DNA of 64,000 bases from Singulisphaera sp045290345 (GCF_045290345.1 NZ_CP155447.1:434001-498000); one strand, 5' to 3'. Shown: positions 8,148 through 17,081, counted from the first letter of the stretch. Translations and numbers: made by a program. The notes: generated by a model not told the origin, from the letters alone.

Positions 8148-9059
8148 TCAGACCAGGGCGGGAGTCGCCAGCGGATAGAACGTGGCCCGGCCGGTGGGAG
8201 GCTCCAGGACTCGAAACGATCCGGGCAAGGCGCGGCGCAGGGCGATCTCTTCGGTGGCGACCGCGACGAACGCGTCGGTCTCTGCGATCATGAGCGGCTT
8301 GAAACCGAAACGGTCGCGCACGACTCCCAGACCCTCGGAAGACGCCACAAGATAGTTGTAGGCGCCGTCGAGGTCGACGATCGAGTCGCTCATGGCCTCG
8401 GCCAGCGACCGACCGCGGGACAGGCGATCGCGCAGGTAAACGCCGATCACTTCGGAGTCATTATCCGTGTAGAAGGTGACCCCTTCCTGCTCGTAACGGC
8501 GACGGAGCTGGTGATAGTTGGTGACATGTCCGTTGTGAACGGTAGCGAGGTCGGGAACACCATGCGCCCAGAACGGTTGCGAGTGACTCAGGTCGATCCG
8601 GCTCTCGGTCGACATCCGCGTATGCCCGATCGCCAACGGCCCCCGCCAGCCCGAGAACCCGTAGGTCGCGTCGAGCTGTGTCGGTGATCCCACCTGCTTG
8701 ACCAGGTCGAGTCGACGGCCCAGGCTGATGACCTCGAGCCCTCCCCGACAGGCCCCGAGGGCCGCTTCAACCGCCTCAGGGGTCACATCGGCACCGGGCC
8801 GGAACTGGAACCGAAGCGACCCGCCCGCGGGTTCAACGCGTTCCACGGTTCCGAGGGATTCGAGGCGCTTCAGGGCCAGAGAATCCCCGGGGGCAATCCG
8901 AACGGCCCAGACGCCGTCGGCCCCTTCGGAGCGGAGCAGGGCGGCCCCCGCGCTATCGGGCCCCCGGCAACCGAGGGCGTCGAGCATCGCCAGGACCACG
9001 CGTCCCGTCGGGAATTCGGGGCGGTCCAACCTATCCAGAAAACCGACAATTCCGCACAT
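8148..9059 (-). CDS. Class II glutamine amidotransferase (GlxB / MgsA type)
   Basis: A 303-residue Ntn-type glutaminase. The start at 9059 is fixed by the family: after Met removal the nucleophile is Cys2 in MCGIVGFLDR, and AGGAG lies nine bases upstream. Other active-site blocks are GHTRMSTES, a VHNGHVTNY segment and TDNDSEVIG. The domain is close to the N-terminus of PurF and GltB but there is no phosphoribosyltransferase or synthase part. With the GXGXG and FMN subunits downstream it rebuilds a split glutamate synthase. In MgsA the glutaminase is thought to release methylamine from gamma-glutamylmethylamide. It shares a 153-base divergent promoter region with the glutamine-synthetase-like gene. 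Confidence 0.88.
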   Translation of the reverse strand: MCGIVGFLDRLDRPEFPTGRVVLAMLDALGCRGPDSAGAALLRSEGADGVWAVRIAPGDSLALKRLESLGTVERVEPAGGSLRFQFRPGADVTPEAVEAALGACRGGLEVISLGRRLDLVKQVGSPTQLDATYGFSGWRGPLAIGHTRMSTESRIDLSHSQPFWAHGVPDLATVHNGHVTNYHQLRRRYEQEGVTFYTDNDSEVIGVYLRDRLSRGRSLAEAMSDSIVDLDGAYNYLVASSEGLGVVRDRFGFKPLMIAETDAFVAVATEEIALRRALPGSFRVLEPPTGRATFYPLATPALV

Positions 9060-9212
9060 AAGCCTCTCCTGCCCGCGGGTGATCTTGGGGAGAGGAGTCG
9101 CGGGTCGGGTCATTTTAGTAGCTTTCTCGCCACTTGTCGCCAACAATTGTTTCTCAAATGGCTGCGAGGCCCTTGCCAGGGAAGCACGACCTCGCCAAGG
9201 AAGAGGAGTCCC
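9060..9212. promoter_or_regulatory. Divergent promoter region between glutaminase and GlnT/GmaS-like genes
   Basis: This 153-base gap separates the two head-to-head arms of the nitrogen locus, so it must hold both promoters. The ribosome sites are clear (AGGAG for the minus gene, GAGGAG for the plus gene). I could not assign convincing -35/-10 boxes or an operator. Confidence 0.5.
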
Positions 9213-10583
9213 ATGTCCCAGCTCGAGGCCAAGCTCACCGCCCTCGAAGGTCAGTTCCAGACAGACGGAATCGCTTACCTGCTGATCCAGTTCGTCGATA
9301 TCCATGGCGCGGCCAAGGTCAAGCTCGTCCCGGCCAAGGCGTTCCGCACGGCCGTCCGGTCGGGGGCCGGATTCGCCGGCGGAGCCGTCTGGGGCTCGGG
9401 GCAGGGGCCCCACTCACACGACATGTGTGCTCGCGTCGATCCGGAGACTTATACGCCCTTGTCCTATGAGCCGGGCGTCGCTCGATTCGCCGCCGACCTC
9501 TATGTCGACGACGCTCCCCATCCGTATTGCCCACGGGTCAATCTCCGTCACATGCTGGCACGTGCCAGAGAACTGGGCTACGTTTTCAACGTCGGCATCG
9601 AGCCTGAGTTCTTCCTGGTGACGAAACAAGCGGATGGCTCGATTCGCGGCTGGGATCCGCACGGCATCGACGTCCTCCAGAAGCCTTGCTACGACTTCAA
9701 GGGGATCTCCGCCGCCCTCGAATTCCTCCGCGCGATGAATGACGGCCTCGATGCCCTCGGCTGGGACGTCTACCAGACCGACCACGAGGACGCCAACTTT
9801 CAGTTCGAGATCAACTTCAAATATGCCGAGGCCCTGATAACCGCCGACCGTTTCACCTATTTCCGGATGATGGCCGGCCAGATCGCCCAGCGCTTCGGCG
9901 CAATCGCCACCTTCATGGCCAAGCCGTTCTCGACCCGCACCGGCTCGGGCGCACACCTGCACTATCATCTGGCCGACGCCCGGACCGGCCTGAACCTCTT
10001 CCTCGACGAGTCCGACCCGCGAGGCTTGGGCCTCTCCAAGCTGGCTTACCACTTTCTCGGCGGCATCCTCGCGCACGCCCCCGCGCTCTGCGCGGTCACC
10101 TCGCCGACGGTCAACTGCTACAAGCGGCTCCAGGTCGGCTCCGCCCTGACCGGCTCACGCTCCGGATTCACCTGGGTCCCTGCCTTCATCACCTACGGCG
10201 ATAACAACCGGACCCAGATGCTCCGGGTTTGCGAACCCGGGCACGTCGAAGACCGGACCATCTCGAGCGCATGCAACCCGTATCTCACCCTCGCCGCCTA
10301 CCTTGGCGCGGGTCTCGACGGGATCGCCCGGCAGCTCGACCCGGGCGAGCCGAACCTCGGCAACCTCTACGAGGTCGGACCGGACGCCATGGCGGAGCGC
10401 GGAATCAAATCCCTGCCGCAATCGCTGAGCGTCGCGCTCGACCACTTCGAGCGAGACGCCGTTGTCCGCGACGCGCTCGGCCCGATCGCCAGCGAGTTCA
10501 CCCGGCTGAAGCGCGACGAGTGGCGGGAGTATCATTCCCAGGTGGAGTCGTGGGAACTCCAACGCTACCTGAGCGCACTTTGA
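9213..10583 (+). CDS. Type III glutamine synthetase (GlnT) / gamma-glutamylmethylamide synthetase (GmaS) family
   Basis: A 456-residue glutamine-synthetase fold enzyme. ATG 9213 follows GAGGAG by four to five bases; an earlier in-frame ATG at 9147 has no such site. Visible blocks are FVDIHGAAKVKLVPAKAF (beta-grasp), GIEPEFFLV (metal Glu), QTDHEDANFQFEINFKYA, FMAKPFSTRTGSGAHLHYHL and SPTVNCYKRL, ending with GDNNRTQMLRV. These match the GlnT/GmaS branch more than GlnA. The family ligates ammonia or methylamine to the gamma-carboxyl of glutamate using ATP. The neighbouring amidotransferase set suggests the product is consumed by the split synthase. Ammonia versus methylamine cannot be settled from sequence alone. 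Confidence 0.85.
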   Translation: MSQLEAKLTALEGQFQTDGIAYLLIQFVDIHGAAKVKLVPAKAFRTAVRSGAGFAGGAVWGSGQGPHSHDMCARVDPETYTPLSYEPGVARFAADLYVDDAPHPYCPRVNLRHMLARARELGYVFNVGIEPEFFLVTKQADGSIRGWDPHGIDVLQKPCYDFKGISAALEFLRAMNDGLDALGWDVYQTDHEDANFQFEINFKYAEALITADRFTYFRMMAGQIAQRFGAIATFMAKPFSTRTGSGAHLHYHLADARTGLNLFLDESDPRGLGLSKLAYHFLGGILAHAPALCAVTSPTVNCYKRLQVGSALTGSRSGFTWVPAFITYGDNNRTQMLRVCEPGHVEDRTISSACNPYLTLAAYLGAGLDGIARQLDPGEPNLGNLYEVGPDAMAERGIKSLPQSLSVALDHFERDAVVRDALGPIASEFTRLKRDEWREYHSQVESWELQRYLSAL

Positions 10584-10628
10584 TACTGAGGTTGATTTTC
10601 TCCCACCTTCTCCTACCACGGACGACCG

Positions 10629-11759
10629 ATGGAACAACTGCACGCTCGCAACGTCGTCATTGGCGCCGGCGCCATGGGTTCGGCCACGGCTTACCATCTC
10701 GCCAGGCGAGGCGAACCGGTCCTCCTGCTCGAACAGTTCGCGATCGGCCACGATCGGGGCAGCTCGCACGGCGCCGCTCGAATCACGAGGCACTCCTATG
10801 CCGATCCCCAGTACGCCAGGCTGATGCTCGACGCCTTCCGCGCCTGGAGAGAGCTCGAAGCCGATGCCGGTCAGAACCTCTATCTGCGTACCGGCGGCCT
10901 CTCATTCTGCCCCCCTCAGGTCGATTATGTCGCCCAGGTCGCGGCCAGCTTGCAGGCCATCGACATCCCACACCGCCGGATGTCGGGCCGGGAGCTCCGG
11001 CACGCCTTCCCCGTCTTCGAGGTGCCGGAAACGTACGACGTCCTCTTCGAACCCGACGCCGGATTGATCGCCGCCGCGCGAGCCATCTCGCTCCAGCTCG
11101 AGCTCGCCCGCCAGCTCGGCGGCGACCGAACCCGGGTGCTCGCAGAATGCCCGGTCCGCGCGATCGACCTCGACGGCAACAAACCGATCGTCCGGACCGA
11201 CTCGCACCGGATCTCAGCCGACCGCCTGATCGTGACCGCCGGCGCCTGGGCGTGCCGGCTCCTGCCCCAGTTCCCGGTGCCATTGCGGCCGACCCGCCAG
11301 CAAGTCCTCTATTTTCGCCCCAACGACCCGGCTCCCTTCACCCCGGGCCGGTTTCCTGTCTTCATCCACAAAGGGGCGGAAGCGCTCGACGACTTCTACG
11401 GGATGCCGGAATTCCAGGGCCGAGGAGTCAAAGTGGCGCGGCACGGCGGCCCGGACGTCGACCCGGATGCCATGGATCGCGTCGTCGATGAGCCCTATCG
11501 GGAGGTGATCCGACACTTCCTCAAGCGATCGATCCCGTCGTTGGTCACAGCCCCGATTGAACATACTGAGGTCTGCCTGTACACGAGCACTCCTGACGAA
11601 CACTTCCGGCTCGGAACTTTGCCCGACTGCCCGAATCTCATCACTGCAAGCCCATGCAGTGGGCACGGCTTCAAATTCTCCTGCCTGATCGGCCGCGTTC
11701 TGGCCGACTTAGCGACTCAGGGGGCGACCAAAGTGGATATTACCCCCTGGCAGCTTTAA
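10629..11759 (+). CDS. Monomeric sarcosine oxidase / N-methyltryptophan oxidase family flavoprotein
   Basis: A 376-residue FAD enzyme that oxidises N-methyl amino acids, giving formaldehyde, the demethylated amino acid and H2O2. The N-terminal Rossmann motif is VIGAGAMGSATAYHLARRG (residues 10-28), followed by GSSHGAARITRHSY. The covalent-flavin cysteine expected in this family is Cys316 in EVCLYTSTPDEHF, and the oxygen-activating lysine is Lys349 in SGHGFKF. It starts 45 bases after the GlnT/GmaS-like gene on the same strand, so the two are probably co-transcribed. In this context N-methylglutamate is a plausible substrate, replacing the four-subunit MgdABCD dehydrogenase; sarcosine is the alternative. 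Confidence 0.88.
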   Translation: MEQLHARNVVIGAGAMGSATAYHLARRGEPVLLLEQFAIGHDRGSSHGAARITRHSYADPQYARLMLDAFRAWRELEADAGQNLYLRTGGLSFCPPQVDYVAQVAASLQAIDIPHRRMSGRELRHAFPVFEVPETYDVLFEPDAGLIAAARAISLQLELARQLGGDRTRVLAECPVRAIDLDGNKPIVRTDSHRISADRLIVTAGAWACRLLPQFPVPLRPTRQQVLYFRPNDPAPFTPGRFPVFIHKGAEALDDFYGMPEFQGRGVKVARHGGPDVDPDAMDRVVDEPYREVIRHFLKRSIPSLVTAPIEHTEVCLYTSTPDEHFRLGTLPDCPNLITASPCSGHGFKFSCLIGRVLADLATQGATKVDITPWQL

Positions 11760-12161
11760 CTACTTTTCAGAAACGCGTTAAGGCCATCGGCCACTCGCTC
11801 AAAAAAGAGGCAGAAGCCCCGTTTTGGTCCCAAGTGAACTCCCGTCTCCGCACCGGGCGAACTCCTGGCGCGGGACTTGCGTATAGAGCATAGCAAGTAA
11901 AAGGTCGCCCGCATTTCGGCCAGACCATCTAATCGTCGCATACGCCTCATTTTATCTCCATCAAGTCTCCAAGAATTATGCAACAGGGACCGATGGGATA
12001 GAATGAGGCGCGGTGAAGGAAGGACGATATGCGGGCCGAACGGTGAGGGAATGGATTCTCTGAGTGCCGTGCCTCCGGCCTTGAGCGAAGTGATTTTGCC
12101 CAGCGCAATCGTCGTTATCCCCGTTGCGCATCCTTGGCCATATCAAGAATGAGGTGGCAAG
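11760..12161. other. Intergenic gap, no gene seen
   Basis: These 402 bases between the sarcosine-oxidase-like gene and the cyanophycinase contain only short frames without ribosome sites or recognisable protein. No strong hairpin stands out. The promoter of the cyanophycinase gene is presumably near the right end. Confidence 0.5.
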
Positions 12162-13166
12162 ATGGCTATCCAACCGCCGCGAGACCGTACCGGGCGCCGA
12201 CTGCCTCGTACGATTTACGTTGTACTCTGCGCCACAGTCCTGGCGGGAGCGGGGTTCATCGCCGCGCGTAATCGCGGCCCTTCCGCTGTTCCCACGTTGC
12301 CAGCGACGTCGGTGTCCCATACGCCGGTGGTGTCATCGACCCCGCCCGCTACGATTCAAGTCGTTCAGCACTCGTCTGGCGGGAAGTTGATGATTTGCGG
12401 GGGTGGGAAACTGCCGCCGTCGATTCGCGATGAATTCTGCAAACTGGCGGGCGGCCCGCGGGCACGGATCGTGGTCATCCCGACGGCGACGTCGAACGCC
12501 GACAAGCCCGACCACCTGGCCACACTCCTCGCGGACTGGAAGCTCAGCAACGTGGAGTCGGTTCAACTCCTCCATACTCGATCGCGTGAGACCGCCAACG
12601 ACCCCGCATTTGTTCAGCCGCTGCTTCAGGCGACGGGTGTCTGGCTCACCGGAGGCGACCAGGTGTTCTTGACCGACGCCTACCTGGGCACCGCAGTGCA
12701 GGAGCAGTTGAAAGCGATCCTCGCTCGTGGGGGAGTGGTCGCCGGGACCTCCGCCGGCGCGGCCGTCATGTCGGGTGTGATGATCGCGGGGGGGCTGAAC
12801 AAAGCCGACGTGAGCGTTGGTTTCGACTTCATCAAGGGGGCCGTGATCGACCAGCACTTCCTCAAGCGGAACCGCATGGAACGACTGATCGGGGTCCTCT
12901 CCATGCATCCCAACCTTGTCGGTTTGGGCATTGATGAAGAAACGGCCCTGGTTGTTGACGTCCGGGAGCACCACCTGAGCGTGCTCGGATCTTCGTACGT
13001 CGTGGCCTGTGTGCCCGACTCTCAGCGGAAGTCGGTTCGGCTCCAATTCCTCAAGTCGGGCGACACAACCGCCATGGCCGACCTGATGCAGCAGTCCCCG
13101 GTCGAAAAAGCGACCGTCGATCTCAAGGTGGATGAGCCGGCAGGCCTGACGGTCGGTTCACTCTGA
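12162..13166 (+). CDS. Membrane-anchored cyanophycinase (peptidase S51)
   Basis: A 334-residue protein. Residues 18-35 form a membrane anchor or uncleaved signal after a basic N-terminus, followed by a Pro/Ser/Thr linker to about residue 66. The S51 domain then shows ICGGGKLP, VVIPTAT, the oxyanion/strand block WLTGGDQ (161-167) and the nucleophile elbow GTSAGAA with Ser198. Cyanophycinases cleave the Asp-Arg storage polymer to beta-Asp-Arg. The anchor suggests extracytoplasmic action on an external polymer, since no cyanophycin synthetase is nearby. It is single, with a strong terminator between it and the convergent dnaB. Confidence 0.88.
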   Translation: MAIQPPRDRTGRRLPRTIYVVLCATVLAGAGFIAARNRGPSAVPTLPATSVSHTPVVSSTPPATIQVVQHSSGGKLMICGGGKLPPSIRDEFCKLAGGPRARIVVIPTATSNADKPDHLATLLADWKLSNVESVQLLHTRSRETANDPAFVQPLLQATGVWLTGGDQVFLTDAYLGTAVQEQLKAILARGGVVAGTSAGAAVMSGVMIAGGLNKADVSVGFDFIKGAVIDQHFLKRNRMERLIGVLSMHPNLVGLGIDEETALVVDVREHHLSVLGSSYVVACVPDSQRKSVRLQFLKSGDTTAMADLMQQSPVEKATVDLKVDEPAGLTVGSL

Positions 13167-13210
13167 ACCACCCGCTGAGAACCGGGGGTAGCCCATACTT
13201 CCATTCACTC

Positions 13211-13241
13211 GGGGCACGAGCGTGATCGACGCTCGTGCCCC
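13211..13241. terminator. Bidirectional terminator hairpin between cyanophycinase and dnaB
   Basis: Perfect 13-bp arms at 13211-13223 and 13229-13241 enclose a 5-base loop in the gap between two convergent genes. There is only a weak T-rich tail (CGCTTCGTTTG). Confidence 0.7.
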
Positions 13242-13311
13242 GCTTCGTTTGTCTGGCGAAGTCGACGGGGCGAAATTCGATCCTGATCGCGCGGTGAGCT
13301 CAGCCACCGGC

Positions 13312-14739
13312 TCAGAACGCGGCGGCGTCGATCGGGTCGGCGACCGAGGCCAGGTTCTCGAACCGGGTGAGGTTCTTGAGGAAGGTGAGCTTAACCGTCC
13401 CGGTTGCGCCGTTACGGTTCTTGGCGATGATGACCTCGGCGATGCCCGGCTGGTCGTTGGGGTCGTAGTAGTCGGGACGGTGGATCAGGAGGACGACGTC
13501 GGCATCCTGTTCGATGGCACCGCTCTCACGAAGGTCGGCCATTCGAGGGCGGCGGTCTTCGCGGTTCTCGACACCTCGGTTGAGCTGCGAGAGGGCGATG
13601 ACCGGGAGTTCGAGTTCACGGGCGAGCGTTTTCATCCGGCGGCTGATCTTGGCGATCTGTTCCTGACGGCTATCGCGCGTTTCCTCGCTATCCACGAGCT
13701 GGATGTAGTCGACCACAATCAAGCCGAGGTTGTGCCGGAGCTTGAGCCGACGCGCGTTGGCGGTGATCTGAAGCATGTTCCGCGACGGCGTATCGTCGAT
13801 GAACAAGGGGGCGGTATGCATTTCGCTATACCCCTTGCCCAGCATACTCATCTCGCGGGTGCCGAGTCCCTGGCCGGTCCGGAGTTTCTTGCCGTCCACT
13901 CGTGCCCGGGCGCAGAGGAGTCGCTCGACGAGCTCCAGGCGGCCCATTTCGAGGCTGACGAAAAGTAAGGGGACCTTCAGGTTCACACCGACGTTGTCGG
14001 CGAAGTTCAAGGCAAGTGCGGTCTTCCCCATACTCGGCCGCGCGGCGAGAACGATCAGCTGGCCGGCTTGGAGTCCGCCCATCATGTCGTCGAGCTCGAA
14101 GTAGCCGCTGGCGACGCCGGTGACCGCATGTTTGGAGACGGTCCGCTCCTCGATCCGATCCATCGCTTCTTTGAGCACATGGAGCAGTTCGGCCGTATCC
14201 CCTTGAATCGTGTCGCCGGCGATCTCGAAGATCTTCTGCTCGGCTTTCTCGAGCAGGGCTTCGGCCGTGAAGGTATTCGAGTAGCCGTCGCGAAGGATCT
14301 CGTTGGCACTCTCGATCAACCGCCGGCTGATCGACTTCTGGCGAACGATATCGGCGTAGTAGCGGGCGTTGGCCGCGTGAGGGACACTCTCCACGATCTC
14401 GGAGAGGGTTTCGTGGCCACCAATCGCTTCAAATTCACCGCGCTGGGTGAGCTCCGCGGAGAGGGTCAGGCCGTCGACCGGCTTGCCCAGATCGTAAAGG
14501 TCACGGATCGCCCGGTAGAGGGTCTGGTGCGTGTCGCGGTAGAAGTCCTCGGCCTTGAGTTTCGAGACGACGTCGTGAATGACCTCGTTGTCGAGCAGAA
14601 TGCTCCCGAGGACCCCTTGCTCGGCCTCGAGGTTCTGGGGCGGAAGACGGTCGATCAGCGGGCCGCCTTCTCCCTTCGGCGCCCTGCCGTGCGCGTTGCC
14701 ATTACCGTTGCCATTGCCATTGAAATTTGAAGAGGCCAT
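13312..14739 (-). CDS. dnaB: Replicative DNA helicase DnaB
   Basis: A 475-residue hexameric helicase that unwinds DNA at the replication fork. ATG 14739 is used, with GGGAG about 11 bases upstream; longer starts add non-family residues. After a low-complexity Asn/Gly leader the N-domain begins DRLPPQNLEAEQGVLGSILLDN. The RecA-like domain shows Walker A ARPSMGKTALAL, Walker B LIVVDYIQLV, QEQIAKISRRMKTLARELELPVIALSQLNRGVE, and the arginine-finger region ending FLKNLTRFENL. It is the last gene of the rplY-to-dnaB cluster but is set off by a hairpin terminator after rplI. Confidence 0.97.
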   Translation of the reverse strand: MASSNFNGNGNGNGNAHGRAPKGEGGPLIDRLPPQNLEAEQGVLGSILLDNEVIHDVVSKLKAEDFYRDTHQTLYRAIRDLYDLGKPVDGLTLSAELTQRGEFEAIGGHETLSEIVESVPHAANARYYADIVRQKSISRRLIESANEILRDGYSNTFTAEALLEKAEQKIFEIAGDTIQGDTAELLHVLKEAMDRIEERTVSKHAVTGVASGYFELDDMMGGLQAGQLIVLAARPSMGKTALALNFADNVGVNLKVPLLFVSLEMGRLELVERLLCARARVDGKKLRTGQGLGTREMSMLGKGYSEMHTAPLFIDDTPSRNMLQITANARRLKLRHNLGLIVVDYIQLVDSEETRDSRQEQIAKISRRMKTLARELELPVIALSQLNRGVENREDRRPRMADLRESGAIEQDADVVLLIHRPDYYDPNDQPGIAEVIIAKNRNGATGTVKLTFLKNLTRFENLASVADPIDAAAF

Positions 14740-14993
14740 ATCCGAAGCAACTCCCTGCTCGCACGCCAGAGAGGAGCGGCCCTGATCTGGTCTGGGCCGA
14801 CACCCCTGTGGGTTTATCGACCGGCCGATCCATCCGGGGCTCCCTCGACAAGGTGGAGGGAATGACCCCTCGTGACCCGACGCGCAGACGCGTCCGGCAC
14901 GATAGCCGATCTGAACAATCGTATCGGCCAAGGGGGGACTTGGCCATCAAAAAAACGACCGATTCGGGTCTCGCCTGATTGAAACTACGAGAG

Positions 14994-15031
14994 AAGCCCG
15001 GCCCCCTCGCAGTCGAGAGAAGGCCGGGCTT
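14994..15031 (-). terminator. Terminator hairpin after rplI
   Basis: Ten-bp perfect arms AAGCCCGGCC (14994-15003) and GGCCGGGCTT (15022-15031) lie downstream of rplI and upstream of dnaB. The stem could work on either strand; the T-rich tail is on the plus side. Confidence 0.6.
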
Positions 15032-15113
15032 TCTTGTTCTGGCGGACCAGCCGGAGGGCCGGCCTCAGAGCGTGACGCCTTCGGAGGCGGTCAGCGGATC
15101 GAAGCGGTGGTGA

Positions 15114-15773
15114 TCAAGCCACCGGTTCGTCGGTGTGCGTCGGAACAACCCACAGCTTGACCTCGGTCGTGACATCCTGACCAAGGGCGAGCTTGATGGT
15201 GTAGAGCCCCAGCTCCTTCAACGGGCCCTCGATCCGGACGTTCTCGGCCTCGATGGGGAAGTTGTCGGCCTTGAGCGTGAGGGCAATCTGCTCGGCGGTC
15301 ACCGAGCCGTAGAGGTGCCCCTCGGCGTTGGCGTTGGCCTCGATCGTGAGCGAACGCTGGGCGATCTGGGCGGCCAGGTTCTGGAGGTCAGCTCGGCGAG
15401 CCACTTCGAGCTGGTAGAGCCGCTGGCGATGCTTCTCGACGATCCGCAGGTTGTGCGGAGTCGCGAACGTCGCCAGTCCTTGGGGCAGAAGATAGTTGCG
15501 GGCGAACCCGGGGCGAACTTTGACAAGGTCGCCGGGCTGGCCGAAGTGGGGGACGGTATGGGTCAGCAGGATCTCCATGAAGCCGTCTTTGGACCGCGTC
15601 GGATGATTCCTGCGTCGTTCGACGCCCGGCTGCCGGACGGTCGGGGTCAGGGTGGTCACCGACGGCTTGGCATGGGCTGCGGCGGCCGCCGCGGCTTTCT
15701 TGGCCTTGGTCGACGCCTTCACCTTGACCTTCGTCTTGGCCTTGGCCGGTTTCTTGTCGGTCATCTTGGCCAT
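15114..15773 (-). CDS. rplI: 50S ribosomal protein bL9 with basic N-terminal extension
   Basis: The canonical bL9 sequence starts at residue 66 (MEILLTHTVPHFGQPGDLVKVRPGFARNYLLPQGLA) and continues through the long connecting helix to a C-terminal domain. The frame starts 65 residues earlier with a Lys/Ala-rich tail (KPAKAKTKVKVKASTKAKKA). The upstream ATG at 15773 has AAGGAG about ten bases ahead, whereas the internal ATG at 15578 lacks a good site, so the extension appears real. Total length is 219 residues against about 150 for typical bL9. The tail resembles histone-H1-like basic tails and should be disordered. Its neighbours are ssb upstream and dnaB downstream. Confidence 0.93.
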   Translation of the reverse strand: MAKMTDKKPAKAKTKVKVKASTKAKKAAAAAAAHAKPSVTTLTPTVRQPGVERRRNHPTRSKDGFMEILLTHTVPHFGQPGDLVKVRPGFARNYLLPQGLATFATPHNLRIVEKHRQRLYQLEVARRADLQNLAAQIAQRSLTIEANANAEGHLYGSVTAEQIALTLKADNFPIEAENVRIEGPLKELGLYTIKLALGQDVTTEVKLWVVPTHTDEPVA

Positions 15774-15913
15774 CGTGCAATCACTCCTTGGATGGGGCGT
15801 CGCGAGGCGAAGATCATCATCCGCCGCTCGGCCGTTCGTTCATCTTCGATTTTCGATCGATATCAATCACGCACAAACTAACACGAATCGGAAGCCCGTC
15901 CGACCTACCCAGG

Positions 15914-16447
15914 TCAGAACGGGATATCCTCATCATCGGTTTCGGGTTCGACGGCGCGACGGCCCGCCGATTGGCTCGGAGGCGAGTAAGGGGCTCGACC
16001 ACGCGACTCTGACGGGGCGGCCGAGGGGCCACTCCGTCTCCCTTGCGGCTCTCGCGCGGCGGGCGGGGCATAGTCGCTGTCGCCACCGCCTCCGCCGCCT
16101 CCCCCACCGTCGGAACGTCGGTCCAAGAACTGCACCCGGTCGGCGGATACCCGGATCTTCGACCGCTTCTCGCCGGTCGTCTTATCGTCCCAGGTATCCA
16201 TCTTCAGGGCGCCTTCAATGTGGACGCCGCTCCCTTTCTTCAGATACTGACAACAATTCTCGGCCTGGCGGTCCCAAACCGTCACGTCGATGAACAGGGT
16301 TTCTTCCTTGCGGTCCCCGTCCTTACCCGTCCACGTCCGGCTGGTCGCCATTCGTAGGTCCGTGACCGCCGCGCCACTGGGCGTATAGCGCAATTCCGGG
16401 TCGAACGTCAGTCGACCCATCAAAAAAACCTTATTCAAGTCGGCCAT
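15914..16447 (-). CDS. ssb: Single-stranded DNA-binding protein
   Basis: A 177-residue SSB. Start 16447 is chosen because the OB fold begins ADLNKVFLMGRLTFDPELRYTPSG and a GGGGAGGGA site lies just upstream. The OB domain covers about residues 1-108. A linker rich in Gly, Ser, Arg and Pro follows with nine consecutive glycines, and the C-terminus is the acidic tip DDEDIPF that recruits repair and replication partners. It lies between rpsF and rplI as in most bacteria. Confidence 0.96.
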   Translation of the reverse strand: MADLNKVFLMGRLTFDPELRYTPSGAAVTDLRMATSRTWTGKDGDRKEETLFIDVTVWDRQAENCCQYLKKGSGVHIEGALKMDTWDDKTTGEKRSKIRVSADRVQFLDRRSDGGGGGGGGGDSDYAPPAAREPQGRRSGPSAAPSESRGRAPYSPPSQSAGRRAVEPETDDEDIPF

Positions 16448-16638
16448 CGACTGGTCCCTCCCCAGGAGCCACGGCGTACCGTTCCCATCATGCAGGTGTA
16501 AACGGTTGTTCCCTACCAAAAACTACCACATTCCCGTTTCACCCACAAGGATCAAACCGGAACGGCGCGACCCATCACGAATTGGGGATTGAACGAGCGA
16601 CTCCGATCGACGGTCCGGTGCCCTTCCTTCCGCTCCGC

Positions 16639-17046
16639 TCAGTCGTCGCGGCGACGGCGGCGGGGCCGGTCGTCCATGTCCTCTTCGCGACGTCCTTCCT
16701 CTTCGGCATTGGGCGTCGAGGTCATCGCCTGGTTGACCAGGTGGTCGACCAGCTTGGGATGGACCTTGAGGATCAGCTCGCGGAGCACATGGTCGCTCAG
16801 CCGGCAGTCGGCGACGATGTCCTTGAGGTTGGCCCCTTCTGACTTGAAATAGGTCAGCAGGTACGTCCCCTTCTTGTGCCCGTCGACCGGGTAGGAGAGC
16901 CTGCGTTCATCCCACTGGCGGCTGGCGACGATCTCAGATTCATGCTTGGTCAGGATGTCGTGGACATGCTTGACCGAGTCGTCCCAAGAGATGGCGACTT
17001 TCGAGCTGTCCAGCAGGAACATCGCCTCGTACGTGTTGACAGGCAA
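16639..17046 (-). CDS. rpsF: 30S ribosomal protein bS6
   Basis: A 135-residue protein beginning NTYEAMFLLDSSKV, with WDERRLSYPVDGHKKGTYLLTYFKSEG in the middle and VHPKLVDHL near the end, all typical of bS6. The C-terminus is an acidic-then-basic tail ending DDRPRRRRRDD. It lies between pth and ssb. The usual partner gene rpsR (bS18) is not in this cluster. Confidence 0.96.
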   Translation of the reverse strand: MPVNTYEAMFLLDSSKVAISWDDSVKHVHDILTKHESEIVASRQWDERRLSYPVDGHKKGTYLLTYFKSEGANLKDIVADCRLSDHVLRELILKVHPKLVDHLVNQAMTSTPNAEEEGRREEDMDDRPRRRRRDD

Positions 17047-17081
17047 GAGCTTCCCTCCAGGTTGGCAAATAAACTAAGTGG

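Noticed and set aside
14690..14735. Short tandem repeat at the dnaB N-terminus (Asn/Gly codons)
   Set aside because: It is a small low-complexity stretch in a disordered leader; no sign of phase variation or other function.
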